Notes under the pieces: generated by a model
The model's input: the letters and a program-made list of their open reading frames with translations, nothing else
Database searches by the model: none
Told to the model about the DNA's origin: nothing
DNA from: UMGS755 sp045652815
Lineage (GTDB): Bacteria; Bacillota; Clostridia; UBA1381; UBA9506
Assembly: GCA_045652815.1 (NCBI GenBank)
Contig: JAZOLH010000006.1
Coordinates: 1-49,499, forward strand
Reading direction: 5' to 3'
Length of the DNA: 49,499 nucleotides
Made by a program: the position numbers and the translations under genes
Shown here: one piece after another, positions 16,293 through 24,948 of the stretch
Layout of the letters: each line of letters begins with the position of its first letter
Position numbering within the stretch: position 1 is the first letter of the stretch

Positions 16293-17728
16293 AACGATAT
16301 ATCGGCATCACCATTGGCCCCATCGGTGATATGATGAGCTATGCCACCACACCTCTTTCTTTGTGGGCGGCAAGTTATCTGTTTTCTTTTCTTTCTAAAA
16401 ATCTTTGTATGGCCCTTTGTGATGATGGTGTTTCACAGGATGATATTATTACGCCCTATTACCACAAAGAGGAATCCCTAATTCATCAAAATGATGGCAT
16501 CGGTCTTTTTTATGACCGCATTATTTTTGCGGCAGAGGGCTACGACCTTTCGCGCCTTGCCCCTGTTAAAAATAAGGCATTACAAGCTATTTGCGAGGGC
16601 TTTAACCTTGATTATGACTACTTAAAAGACTATATTATGATTGAAGCGGCGGCCTTTTATGCGGAGAATCCTCTGTTGGAAGGTCAGCCGATTTTGGATT
16701 CCTTTGAACTGGCAACGCCTTTTGTGGCACAGGAGGAGAAAAATCCCATTCTCAAACTGTTTTCAGGGGATAAGCAAAGCAGAAACAGTGAACTTAAAGC
16801 CATCCCTGTTTTAAAAAATATTGAGAACTTCCAGTTGCGGAACAAGGATAACACCATCGTATCCCTGTTTGATATTGTTAATTGCGGCAACGATTATAAA
16901 AAGTTTAAATATTTTGCCATTGTCCGTGCCGATGGTGATAATATGCACGGAATTAATGCTTCTTTAAAGACAGAAGAAGAGATGCATCTGTTTTCAAAAC
17001 GCTGTTTGTCTTACTGTAGTGCCATTGCAGGCAAAGTCAAGAAATTCGGCGGCGTTACCATCTATGCAGGCGGTGACGATTTGCTGGCAATTCTGCCCTG
17101 TGAAAACGAAAACGGGCAAACGCCTTTTCACTTTGTTTGCGAGGCCAATGAGATTTTTGAGGATCATTTTTCTGTGTATCCCGTGGAGACATCTCTTTCC
17201 TACGGCATTGTGATGGATTATTACAGTTCACCCCTTTACGAAGCGCTGGAACAATCGGCACAACTGCTTTTTGGCGTTGTTAAATCCGGTGCGAAAAACA
17301 GTCTGGCGGTGACACTTCATAAAAATTCCGGTCAGTCGGAGGGGCTTTTGATTCCCAATGAAAAACTATCTGACATTTTAGAACTTTTGTCTTTTATCCG
17401 TGGTGCTGAAGATGCAAAGGAAAGTAAAGACAGGGTGTTTTTATCGGCTATGTTTACCATTGCCATGTTAGAGGATTGCTTTAACAAGGCAGAGACAGAA
17501 ACGGAAGTTGTGAATTTGTTCCATAACTTCTTTGATGGGCAAAATCAGGATAAAAACATCTTTTTGCACGAGAAATTGCCCGCTCTTTTAAACAAACTCA
17601 GAGAGGATGCAAAAAGTATTTGCTCTCTGGATGACAGAGGCATCAAAGAGCATAACCCCACAGAAACTCTTTGTTATATTCTGCGCATGTTGCGATTTTT
17701 CTTTGAAAAAGGAGGCGGAGCAGAATGA
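16289..17728 (+). CDS. cas10: Cas10/Cmr2, compact form with GGDD cyclase motif and no HD domain
   Basis: 479 residues, short for Cas10. Cas10 is the large subunit of type III complexes; on target RNA binding its Palm domain makes a nucleotide second messenger. The active-site motif YAGGDDLLAIL lies at about 259-269, and a second metal-binding segment, RADGDNM, at about 213-219. The N-terminus (GPIGDMMSYATTPLSLWAASYLFSFL) fits the Cmr2 family. No HD nuclease motif is present at the N-terminus, so it should not cut DNA and should act only by signalling. The linked CorA predicts SAM-AMP as product (inference from characterised Cmr-CorA systems). ATGA overlaps join it to cmr1 and cmr3. Confidence 0.9.
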   Translation: MKRYIGITIGPIGDMMSYATTPLSLWAASYLFSFLSKNLCMALCDDGVSQDDIITPYYHKEESLIHQNDGIGLFYDRIIFAAEGYDLSRLAPVKNKALQAICEGFNLDYDYLKDYIMIEAAAFYAENPLLEGQPILDSFELATPFVAQEEKNPILKLFSGDKQSRNSELKAIPVLKNIENFQLRNKDNTIVSLFDIVNCGNDYKKFKYFAIVRADGDNMHGINASLKTEEEMHLFSKRCLSYCSAIAGKVKKFGGVTIYAGGDDLLAILPCENENGQTPFHFVCEANEIFEDHFSVYPVETSLSYGIVMDYYSSPLYEALEQSAQLLFGVVKSGAKNSLAVTLHKNSGQSEGLLIPNEKLSDILELLSFIRGAEDAKESKDRVFLSAMFTIAMLEDCFNKAETETEVVNLFHNFFDGQNQDKNIFLHEKLPALLNKLREDAKSICSLDDRGIKEHNPTETLCYILRMLRFFFEKGGGAE

Positions 17729-18720
17729 AAACATATTTGATGTTAATGCGTCCTTTAGAGCCTTACTTTTTCGGCCACGAGAAAAGTTTTTCTTACGCAG
17801 ATTCCAAAACGGATAAAGAAACAAGAGGCTACTATTTTGCAAAAGGGGAGGCTGTGCCTTCTCAATCTACTGTGCTGGGTGCCCTTCGTTATCTGCTTTT
17901 ACCTGTTAAAAAAACCGATTGGAATTATAGCAGGGAAGAGCAGGCGCAAAATGCCCGTGCGGTTGGTGCACAAGGATTTTCGCCCAACGAAAAATGCACG
18001 TTCGGTCAAATTGAATCCATTTCCCCCGTGTTTTTATATGGCCCCAAGGGGAACTATGTGGTAACGCCTTTTGACCATCAAAATGGCGAGCCCATCTATA
18101 AACCTTTTGCTAAATACAGAGAAACGGAAACCCTTGCGGGAAAACGCCTGTTCGCTGCCGATTATGAATCCAAAAAAGGCATCTCTGACAGTTATATGGC
18201 CCTATCTGACGGGTCAATTATTTCGAATCAGGACCTGTTTACCGCTGTTGTGCAAAACGGTATCAATCGGGAAACGCACGGGTTATACAAACAGGAGAAA
18301 AAGAGCCTTTGCGATGGATTTTCCTTTGGTGTTTATGTAACCTTAGCCGAGGACCTTTTGCCCAAAGACGATATTTTGTTTTTGGGGCAGAACAAGTCGG
18401 CCTTTTCTGTTACCTTTAAAGAAGAGGAAAACAATCTGGAAGAACGCCTTCGCCCTTGGCTTTGCGAGAACGTTGTTTATGCGCTGGGTGATATGTTTGC
18501 AGACCGTTCTATTTATGAAAAAAGTCTGTTTTCTGTAACGAAAATTAAGACATACCGCATTTTCTCACGAGACAATAAGCGGGTTTATAAGAGCAACACA
18601 TTATATAAACTGATTCGTGCCGGCAGTGTTTTCATTCCCGAAAACAAAGAAGACTTTTTAGCATGTGCGCGAAATGAAAACACAGAGGCCATTGGGTACA
18701 ACCGGTTTGTAACCAGATAA
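17725..18720 (+). CDS. cmr3: Type III-B RAMP protein Cmr3
   Basis: 331 residues. Cmr3 recognises the crRNA 5' handle together with Cas10. The N-terminal LRPLEPYFFG-like start (MLMRPLEPYFFGHEKSF) and PSQSTVLGALRYLLL are Cmr3/Csm5-type RAMP hallmarks. GGAGG lies 10 bases before the ATG, inside the cas10 3' end. The ATGA overlap with cas10 implies coupled translation, in keeping with the Cas10-Cmr3 heterodimer. Confidence 0.85.
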   Translation: MKTYLMLMRPLEPYFFGHEKSFSYADSKTDKETRGYYFAKGEAVPSQSTVLGALRYLLLPVKKTDWNYSREEQAQNARAVGAQGFSPNEKCTFGQIESISPVFLYGPKGNYVVTPFDHQNGEPIYKPFAKYRETETLAGKRLFAADYESKKGISDSYMALSDGSIISNQDLFTAVVQNGINRETHGLYKQEKKSLCDGFSFGVYVTLAEDLLPKDDILFLGQNKSAFSVTFKEEENNLEERLRPWLCENVVYALGDMFADRSIYEKSLFSVTKIKTYRIFSRDNKRVYKSNTLYKLIRAGSVFIPENKEDFLACARNENTEAIGYNRFVTR

Positions 18721-18732
18721 GGGAGGCACAAT

Positions 18733-19494
18733 ATGAACATTTCATTTTATAAACTTGAATGTATCACCAATTTGCACGTGGGCTCCGGTGATGAAAACTT
18801 TAATATTGTGGATAGTGAAGTGGAAAAAGACCCTGTAACAGGGCTTCCTATGATTGGGGCATCCGGTGTTAAGGGTGCACTGCGCGAAGTACTAACAGCG
18901 CAGGATGAAGCACTTGCCAACGAAATTTTCGGCTCCCGTGGCGATAAAGAAACCGTTAACGGTGGCACCCACAAATTTTTTGATGCTTATCTGATTGCAC
19001 GCCCTATGCGCGTTGCAGGTAGCAGCGAAATGGCATCTGTTCCTGTTGTAACAGTGGCATCGGTGAATCATTTTCTCTCTATGCTTTCTGTGTTTGGAAA
19101 AAATCCCTTTGGATTTGATGCAATAGAGGCCCCCGATTTTGCGGGCAAGGCGTTTTTGACCAATGTGGAGGGCATTCGCGTGGAAGATGAAGAAACGGGA
19201 ATGCTCAGTGGCGTTCTTTTGGAACAACTGACAAAACTCCGTGACATCATCGGCGAAAAATTTGCTTTGGCCCCCTCTTTTGACGGATATGATTTGCCCA
19301 TTATGGCACGAAATTTGTTGCAAAACGGTATCAGCAAAAATCTTTGGTTCGAAGAATTTGTGCCTCACGGTAGCGTGATGTTTTTTGCGATTATGGCGCC
19401 TGATGATGTGCAGATGCTGGATGTGCCGCCTATTGTTCAATTCGGTGGCAACAGTTCCATTGGTTATGGCTTTTCCAAACTGACGAAACTATAA
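18733..19494 (+). CDS. cmr4: Type III-B backbone RAMP protein Cmr4 (target RNA nuclease subunit)
   Basis: 253 residues. Cmr4 forms the repeated backbone and cuts bound target RNA at 6-nt intervals. The N-terminus has the expected HVGSGDENFNIVDSEVEKD; D27 in IVDSE matches the position of the catalytic Asp in the family. ASGVKGALREVL is the conserved Lys-Gly-Ala-Leu-Arg helix, and GGNSSIGYGFSKL is the C-terminal Gly-rich loop. GGGAGG precedes the ATG. Gap to cmr3 is 12 bp. Confidence 0.9.
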   Translation: MNISFYKLECITNLHVGSGDENFNIVDSEVEKDPVTGLPMIGASGVKGALREVLTAQDEALANEIFGSRGDKETVNGGTHKFFDAYLIARPMRVAGSSEMASVPVVTVASVNHFLSMLSVFGKNPFGFDAIEAPDFAGKAFLTNVEGIRVEDEETGMLSGVLLEQLTKLRDIIGEKFALAPSFDGYDLPIMARNLLQNGISKNLWFEEFVPHGSVMFFAIMAPDDVQMLDVPPIVQFGGNSSIGYGFSKLTKL

Positions 19495-19506
19495 GGAGAG
19501 CATCTT

Positions 19507-19875
19507 ATGAATAAGAAAAAAGTAACAGCCCTCCTTCAGACCGCCAAGGAATCGCTGCTGATGACGGGTCTTGTACAAAACGGGGCAATCAATGTGGCGT
19601 TGCGTGGCGATATTTCCACCTTTGGCGCAAATGTGGCAATGACCAGTTTGCCGGCAGCCGTTGCATTTTTTACCAGTCAGGGTAATGCTGCTGCAGACCG
19701 ACAGAAACTGATGCGTGCTGTGTTTTACTGCGTGACGGGGGAGATGAAACCCGAAGATAAAATAGATGAGATTATGGACTATGTGTGCCATCATAACAGC
19801 CCTGATGTAAAAGAAAATGTTATGAATGCGGCCATTGCCATTAAATTGGCTATGCATTATTTTGAACTTGTGTAA
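19507..19875 (+). CDS. cmr5: Type III-B small subunit Cmr5
   Basis: 122 residues, all-helical, between cmr4 and cmr6. Cmr5 lines the belly of the complex and stabilises the target RNA duplex. Its identity rests mainly on size and position; MTGLVQNGAINVALRGDISTFG and the Lys/Met-rich helices are compatible with the family. AAGGAGAG precedes the ATG. Confidence 0.8.
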   Translation: MNKKKVTALLQTAKESLLMTGLVQNGAINVALRGDISTFGANVAMTSLPAAVAFFTSQGNAAADRQKLMRAVFYCVTGEMKPEDKIDEIMDYVCHHNSPDVKENVMNAAIAIKLAMHYFELV

Positions 19876-19887
19876 GGGGTGGTGTGA

Positions 19888-20760
19888 TTGATTAATTTAC
19901 ATTTACTCTACAACAAAACCTATTACAGCCATCTGCAACAAGAAGACTTTGAAGAAAGTCTTGCAAATTATAACAAGCAGATTTTTAACAGCACCTTCGA
20001 TCACAAACGGGACTATACCCCTTCGCCCATTGCCACACACACCTTGGTTTTGGAAACGATATATCCCGGTTTGATGGTAGGTAGCGGCAATCCCCATGGC
20101 GGTAATTTGGCGGATAATGATATGAAAAACGGTTTTACCTTTGACTATGTAACAGGTCAGCCTGTGATTCCGGGCAGTACAGTTAAAGGGGTTTTGCGTA
20201 CCGTCTTTTCTTCTCAGCCCCAAGTGATTTCTGAGGTTTTGCAAGTGATGGGGCGGGCGGATGTAACCGATATTTCGGCTTTGAATAAAGAAATTTTTAA
20301 AGACGGAGATATCTTTTTAGATGCGGTGATTTATGATGGAGATATCAAAGGACACATTATGGGCAGTGATGCGATGACGCCCCACGTGGCAGAGCACGAA
20401 AGCGCATCGGCTTACAAACTGCTGAAGGTGTTACCCGGTGTACGTTTTGAATTTCGTTTTATTCTGTCTGATGGAACGCTGACTGCAGAAGAAAAAATTG
20501 ATTTATTTTCACGCTTGATTCGTTTGTTTGGCGTTGGCTCCAAAACCAATGTGGGTTTTGGCAGATTGAAAAAAACAACAAACACGATTTATGAAAGAAA
20601 AACTGCAACGACCGTATCGGGAGAGAATGTAAAAGTAACTTGCCCCCATTGCGGTGCAGAGAACTATAAATTCTATCAGGATAATGTGACCTTTCGAAAA
20701 AAATGCTTTAGATGCAAGGAATTTTTGTATTCGAAAGAAGATTGGGAGGAACTCAAATGA
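19888..20760 (+). CDS. cmr6: Type III-B RAMP protein Cmr6 with C-terminal zinc ribbon
   Basis: 290 residues starting at TTG after AAGGGGTGG. Cmr6 sits at the crRNA 3' end of the Cmr complex. RAMP features are MVGSGNPHGGNLADN, PVIPGSTVKGVLRTVF and the Gly-rich GVGSKTNVGFGRL. The last 40 residues form an apparent four-Cys zinc ribbon (C252, C255, C273, C276: CPHC and CFRC), which is not part of the usual Cmr6 core and looks like an appended module. The stop overlaps the next start as ATGA. Confidence 0.85.
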   Translation: MINLHLLYNKTYYSHLQQEDFEESLANYNKQIFNSTFDHKRDYTPSPIATHTLVLETIYPGLMVGSGNPHGGNLADNDMKNGFTFDYVTGQPVIPGSTVKGVLRTVFSSQPQVISEVLQVMGRADVTDISALNKEIFKDGDIFLDAVIYDGDIKGHIMGSDAMTPHVAEHESASAYKLLKVLPGVRFEFRFILSDGTLTAEEKIDLFSRLIRLFGVGSKTNVGFGRLKKTTNTIYERKTATTVSGENVKVTCPHCGAENYKFYQDNVTFRKKCFRCKEFLYSKEDWEELK

Positions 20761-22223
20761 GCAAAGCTTACAGTTATCATACTTTTATATTTCCCTTTCT
20801 CTGGAATGTGAGCGGGGAAAAAACCCGTGAGGATTTCGAAGGTTATCTGCCGAAGGATTGGCATAAAATTGCGACTTGTGTAGATGAAGAAGAAAGCTTT
20901 GTGGCGGCTTATAACCAGTACCGTTATTTTAATGCCCCTGCCAGACGTATGATTGAGCCTGATGGTAGCGCGTGCAGTGCGGTTTGGAATTATGCCTATG
21001 CTTTGCCCGGCGCAGAAACGGAATATGTGCTGGAAAAAGAGGGCAGGGAGGCAATTTCCCTTTCTGTCAACGCCATCCGCTTAAAACTTTACGATAGCGG
21101 CATTGGCATTTTGCTCTTTGAAACCGAAAACCAAAACCTTGATTCTGTTGCCGATTTTAATCGGATTAATGATATGGCAAGATGCGTTTACCGCCCCTTT
21201 ATCAGTAACCGTGAGGGTTACTGCGGAACGTGTCCCGATCGGGTTTCCATCCGTTATGCCGGCGGTACCCTGTGCGAAGGCGTTTTAAATGAATACCCCG
21301 AAAGTCCTGATGAACTGCACCTGATTGAACCTATTTTGTTCCTGTTGAGTAATGGTACAATCCGTGCCACAGCCGGCAAAAAGGAAGCGGAAGATAAGAA
21401 AAAATTCCACTATATTGAGCCTGTTTTGGATGAGCGTATGTTCGTGGCGGCCTATTATGTTAATGCGCCTTTTGTCAACGAATGCATCGCTTGGGAAAAT
21501 GGGGCTTACCGTTATGAAAACGAGGCGCTTACCTATGAGGCAAGCGATATGATGAACGATAGCGGCGGAGATAATCTTGCCGCAACCCTTTACCGCATTT
21601 TCTATGTTGATGGCTCATCTACCAGTTGTCGCCATCGCAAGATGCTGGCAGAACGCCTCGATAATGCCATTTACAAGCGCTGGGTGGAAGGGGGTACCAT
21701 CACAGGTATCACCGATTACAGTATGATCAGCATCACAAACAGTGATTTGGATTTTCTGCGCAGAAACTTCTTAACCGAATATGTGGAAATGATTACTTTG
21801 GTGCTGGCTCAGCGTGCCTCACTGCGTAATTACGAAAGTCTGATTAGTGCTTGCGGCGCCCAAAAGAAGAACATCAGCCAAATTCACGATAGTTATATTG
21901 CTTTTCAGAGCCAACTTTTGTTAAAAGAAGTCAGCTCTCAGCAACAGGCCATGGAACTTTACAGCCTGATGAAGAAAAATCTGTTCATCGAAGAACAAGT
22001 CAGCGAGGTTGAAAAACATCTTACAGCACTGTTTACACAGAAATCTTCCTATAACGAATCCAAGGAAAATCTGATTTTGTTCATCATCGCAGTTCTTGCT
22101 GTTATTGACCCGATGAATACTTTTGCAGGCTGGCTGGGCGATGGTGCAGGGCTTGTTAAAATCGGTATTTTTGCTGTGCTTGCGGCCTATGCCACCATCC
22201 TTTACCTACATAAACGAAAATAA
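20757..22223 (+). CDS. corA: CRISPR-associated CorA-like membrane effector
   Basis: 488 residues, last gene of the cmr operon. The long soluble N-terminal part begins with FIFPFLW, followed by a mixed domain and a helical, probably coiled-coil stretch (about 330-435). Two C-terminal membrane helices follow (438-450 and 466-484). This is the CorA layout, but the loop after the first helix reads DPMNTFAG, so the canonical GMN filter motif is PMN. In known Cmr-CorA systems, Cas10 makes SAM-AMP, which is thought to open the channel and cause dormancy or death. No SAM-AMP lyase or NrN gene follows; a terminator and rqcH on the other strand do. The start is ATGA-coupled to cmr6, with GGGAGG ahead. 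Confidence 0.82.
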   Translation: MSKAYSYHTFIFPFLWNVSGEKTREDFEGYLPKDWHKIATCVDEEESFVAAYNQYRYFNAPARRMIEPDGSACSAVWNYAYALPGAETEYVLEKEGREAISLSVNAIRLKLYDSGIGILLFETENQNLDSVADFNRINDMARCVYRPFISNREGYCGTCPDRVSIRYAGGTLCEGVLNEYPESPDELHLIEPILFLLSNGTIRATAGKKEAEDKKKFHYIEPVLDERMFVAAYYVNAPFVNECIAWENGAYRYENEALTYEASDMMNDSGGDNLAATLYRIFYVDGSSTSCRHRKMLAERLDNAIYKRWVEGGTITGITDYSMISITNSDLDFLRRNFLTEYVEMITLVLAQRASLRNYESLISACGAQKKNISQIHDSYIAFQSQLLLKEVSSQQQAMELYSLMKKNLFIEEQVSEVEKHLTALFTQKSSYNESKENLILFIIAVLAVIDPMNTFAGWLGDGAGLVKIGIFAVLAAYATILYLHKRK

Positions 22224-22260
22224 ACAAAAAAAGACCACTCACCGTTCGAGTGGTCTTTTA
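22224..22260. terminator. Bidirectional terminator between corA and rqcH
   Basis: A 10-bp stem (22231-22240 with 22248-22257), 7-nt loop, is flanked by A7 and T4. It ends the cmr-corA operon and the converging rqcH transcript. Confidence 0.85.
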
Positions 22261-24003
22261 TTTTGGCTCTTTCGGGGTGACATACACCGTTTGGTTGGTG
22301 GTGTAAATCACAAAACCGGGTTTTGCCCCTGAGGGCTTTTTAACGTTTTTGATTTCCGTATAATCCACGGGTACTTGCGCCGATTCCTTTGCCTTGGAAA
22401 AATAGGCAACGCAAGCGGCAGCTTCTAAAATGGCTTCATCCGTAAAAGGACGGTTTTGTTCATACCGCAGGACCCCGTGAGAGCCGGGGATGTTCTTTGT
22501 GTGGAACCACAAATCTTTGTTTTGGGCAAGGCGGCAGGTGAGATAATCATTCTGCCGATTATTTTTGCCGATCAGCAAGGTAAAACCATCTTGGGTTTTC
22601 AGTTCCATAGGTGATGCGGGAGCATCTTTTTTCTTTTTGGGGTTCCCGTTGCGGCGGATGTAGCCTTCCTCTGCCAGTTCATCGCCAATCTGGGCAAGAA
22701 GAGCGGTGTTTTCGGCGCGAGCCAGGGCTTCTTCCACACTTTCAAGGTAGGCAAGTTCTTCACGTGCCGCCTTCATTTGTTTTTCCAGTTCTTCGGCGGC
22801 GGTTTTTGCCTTGGTGTATTTTTTATAGTATTTCTGCGCATTGGCGGCAGGGGTCAGCGTGTTATCCAAGGGAATGGTAACCATAGGCAGAGATTCATCA
22901 AAATAGTTTTGCACACGGATGTTTTCCATGCCTTTTTCCATTTGATAGAGGTTGGCGGTAATCAGTTCACCAAACTGTCGCCATTCTTCTTTTCGCTCTG
23001 TGTCGGCAAGTTCCGCTTCTTGCAGAGCCAGTTTTTTGGCGCAACGCTCAATGTGGTTAGATACCAGTTTGGTAAGGTTAGCACTGCGGCGGGTCATTTG
23101 TTCTTTTTTATCCCGCTCCCTGTAAAAACGACTGATTAAAATCCCCATAGAGTCTTCGCTGTGCAGGGTTGCGCTTGCACCGTATTGGGTGATGGGCACA
23201 GCGGAAAATTCCATCAGTTTATCGGTCTGGCTATCGGTCAGATAGCAGGGGGTGGGCTCTCCGTCTTTTAAAGGTGCCAAGAGGGTTTGCATCGTTGTGG
23301 CAATATCGAGTTTCTGGCTGTAGGAAAGTGCGCCCTGATAATCTGCCTCCCCTAAAGCACGAAAAGAAATTTCACGGGCAACTAAGGGGCTGATGCCTAA
23401 AAAGGCAGAGAGAATGGCCTTATCGGCACAAACGGGCTCGCTTTCATCGGGGAGAGCGGCAAGAAGTTCCTCTAAACTGCAGGAAAGCGGATCAATTTTA
23501 TCCTGTGCCGGCGGCAGTTCATAGGGCAGACCGGGCAGAATCTGACGTTTGGAACTGACAGAAAAGTCAATACGCTTGATGCTATCGGCCACCTTACCGT
23601 TTTCATCCAGCAAAATGATGTTAGAATGGCGGCCCATAATTTCGATAATCAAGGTTTTTTCCACCTTGTCTCCCAGTTCGTTGCGGGTTTCAAGGTCGAT
23701 GGCGAGAAGACGTTCTAAACCAGGCTGACGAACTTTTGTGACGTGAGCCGAGGTTAAATGCTTTCTCAGAAGCATACAAAACATAGGCGCAACCATAGGG
23801 TTTTCCTTGGTTTCCTCCGCCAAACAAATGCGGGGGATGGAAGCATTGGCCGAAAGAGTGAGCTTATAGTTTCCGTTTGGACCGTGGAATGCAAGCAAAA
23901 GTTCATCGCCTTCGGGCTGATAGACCTTATCCAGACGGGCGTTATTCAGTTTTTCAGAAAGTTCCAGCGCTAAGGCGCGGACAACCAATCCGTCAAAAGC
24001 CAT
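22258..24003 (-). CDS. rqcH: Ribosome-associated quality-control protein RqcH (NFACT family)
   Basis: 581 residues. RqcH binds stalled 50S subunits carrying peptidyl-tRNA and recruits Ala-tRNA to add alanine tails for degradation. The N-terminus MAFDGLVVRALALELSEKL, EIMGRHSNIILLDENGKV and the long coiled-coil middle (about 290-440) are typical. The C-terminal NFACT-R domain holds ILIGKNNRQND-like LIGKNNRQNDYLT, DLWFHTKNIPGSHGVLR and YTEIKNVKKPSGAKPG. AAAGGAG precedes the ATG. It is often mis-annotated as fibronectin-binding protein. It lies 15 bp after whiA. Confidence 0.93.
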   Translation of the reverse strand: MAFDGLVVRALALELSEKLNNARLDKVYQPEGDELLLAFHGPNGNYKLTLSANASIPRICLAEETKENPMVAPMFCMLLRKHLTSAHVTKVRQPGLERLLAIDLETRNELGDKVEKTLIIEIMGRHSNIILLDENGKVADSIKRIDFSVSSKRQILPGLPYELPPAQDKIDPLSCSLEELLAALPDESEPVCADKAILSAFLGISPLVAREISFRALGEADYQGALSYSQKLDIATTMQTLLAPLKDGEPTPCYLTDSQTDKLMEFSAVPITQYGASATLHSEDSMGILISRFYRERDKKEQMTRRSANLTKLVSNHIERCAKKLALQEAELADTERKEEWRQFGELITANLYQMEKGMENIRVQNYFDESLPMVTIPLDNTLTPAANAQKYYKKYTKAKTAAEELEKQMKAAREELAYLESVEEALARAENTALLAQIGDELAEEGYIRRNGNPKKKKDAPASPMELKTQDGFTLLIGKNNRQNDYLTCRLAQNKDLWFHTKNIPGSHGVLRYEQNRPFTDEAILEAAACVAYFSKAKESAQVPVDYTEIKNVKKPSGAKPGFVIYTTNQTVYVTPKEPK

Positions 24004-24018
24004 TTTCTTGCTCCTTTG

Positions 24019-24933
24019 TTACAGGGTTTCTGCTAAATCAATAATTTTTTGCAAGCGGCGGCTAACGCCTGACTTGCTGATGGGTTTTTCCATCATATCG
24101 GCAAGTTCGGAAAGACTTGCCTCGGGGTTTTGGAGGCGCAGGTGCGCAAGTTCTAACACCCCTTCGGTTAAATCCGCCGCCATGGGGGAGGCAAGCACCT
24201 TGTTAATGGCAACAATCTGTGCCGCCGCTGTGTTGGCGGTTTTTGTCATATTGGCGTTTTCGCAGTTTACCCGACGATTCACCTGATTTTTCATATCTTT
24301 TTCAATTTTAATGGAGTAGAGTTCCAGTGCCGCATCGGTAGCCCCTAAAGCCGCTAAGGCATCGGCGATTTCCTCGCTGTCTTTAATATAAATCACGTGG
24401 CTGGATTTGCGCATAACGGTGCGGGCTAAAATTTCTTCATCACGGAACAACTGGAGAATATCCCGCGCCAAATCGTGATAATGGGTTTCGATTTCAAAGT
24501 GATAACTATTCTGTGCAGAAGCCGAGCCGCTTCCCAAAAAAGCGCCGCGCAAAAAGGAACGTCGGCAACAGGAGTCGGCTGTGATAAAGGGATCGGCACA
24601 GAATTTCACACGGTCATCCTGCAAAAAGCCCAAGGCTTTGGCAAGACGGGTAAAACTCTCACCTGCGGGAATATGTAGGGTATAAATATAACCTTCTGTT
24701 TTTTTGCGGACAGACATTCGTCTTGTGCTGATGCCATACAGTTCGGAAATAAGCCCGTGAGCACGGGTGGCAACAGCCGCATTTTCGGTACGAAGACGCA
24801 GACCGCCACCATCGGATTCGGAGAGCAGGGTGCCGCAAAGGGCACAAATACCGGCCAGTTCTGCCCTTGCACAACAAGCGGTCTCCAGGGGCAGGTGGCA
24901 TAATTCTTTTTTGATTTCACTTGCAAATGACAT
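24019..24933 (-). CDS. whiA: Sporulation/division regulator WhiA
   Basis: 304 residues with an N-terminal degenerate LAGLIDADG homing-endonuclease fold (RRSFLRGAFLGSGSAS) and a C-terminal helix-turn-helix (SLSELADMMEKPISKSGVSRRL). WhiA binds DNA and in Firmicutes affects division and nucleoid behaviour. The upstream ATG at 24939 touches the ribosome site AAGGAGG, so the second ATG at 24933 is preferred. In many Firmicutes whiA follows rapZ and yvcK; here it sits between polA and rqcH. Confidence 0.93.
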   Translation of the reverse strand: MSFASEIKKELCHLPLETACCARAELAGICALCGTLLSESDGGGLRLRTENAAVATRAHGLISELYGISTRRMSVRKKTEGYIYTLHIPAGESFTRLAKALGFLQDDRVKFCADPFITADSCCRRSFLRGAFLGSGSASAQNSYHFEIETHYHDLARDILQLFRDEEILARTVMRKSSHVIYIKDSEEIADALAALGATDAALELYSIKIEKDMKNQVNRRVNCENANMTKTANTAAAQIVAINKVLASPMAADLTEGVLELAHLRLQNPEASLSELADMMEKPISKSGVSRRLQKIIDLAETL

Positions 24934-24948
24934 GGGCATCCTCCTTTT

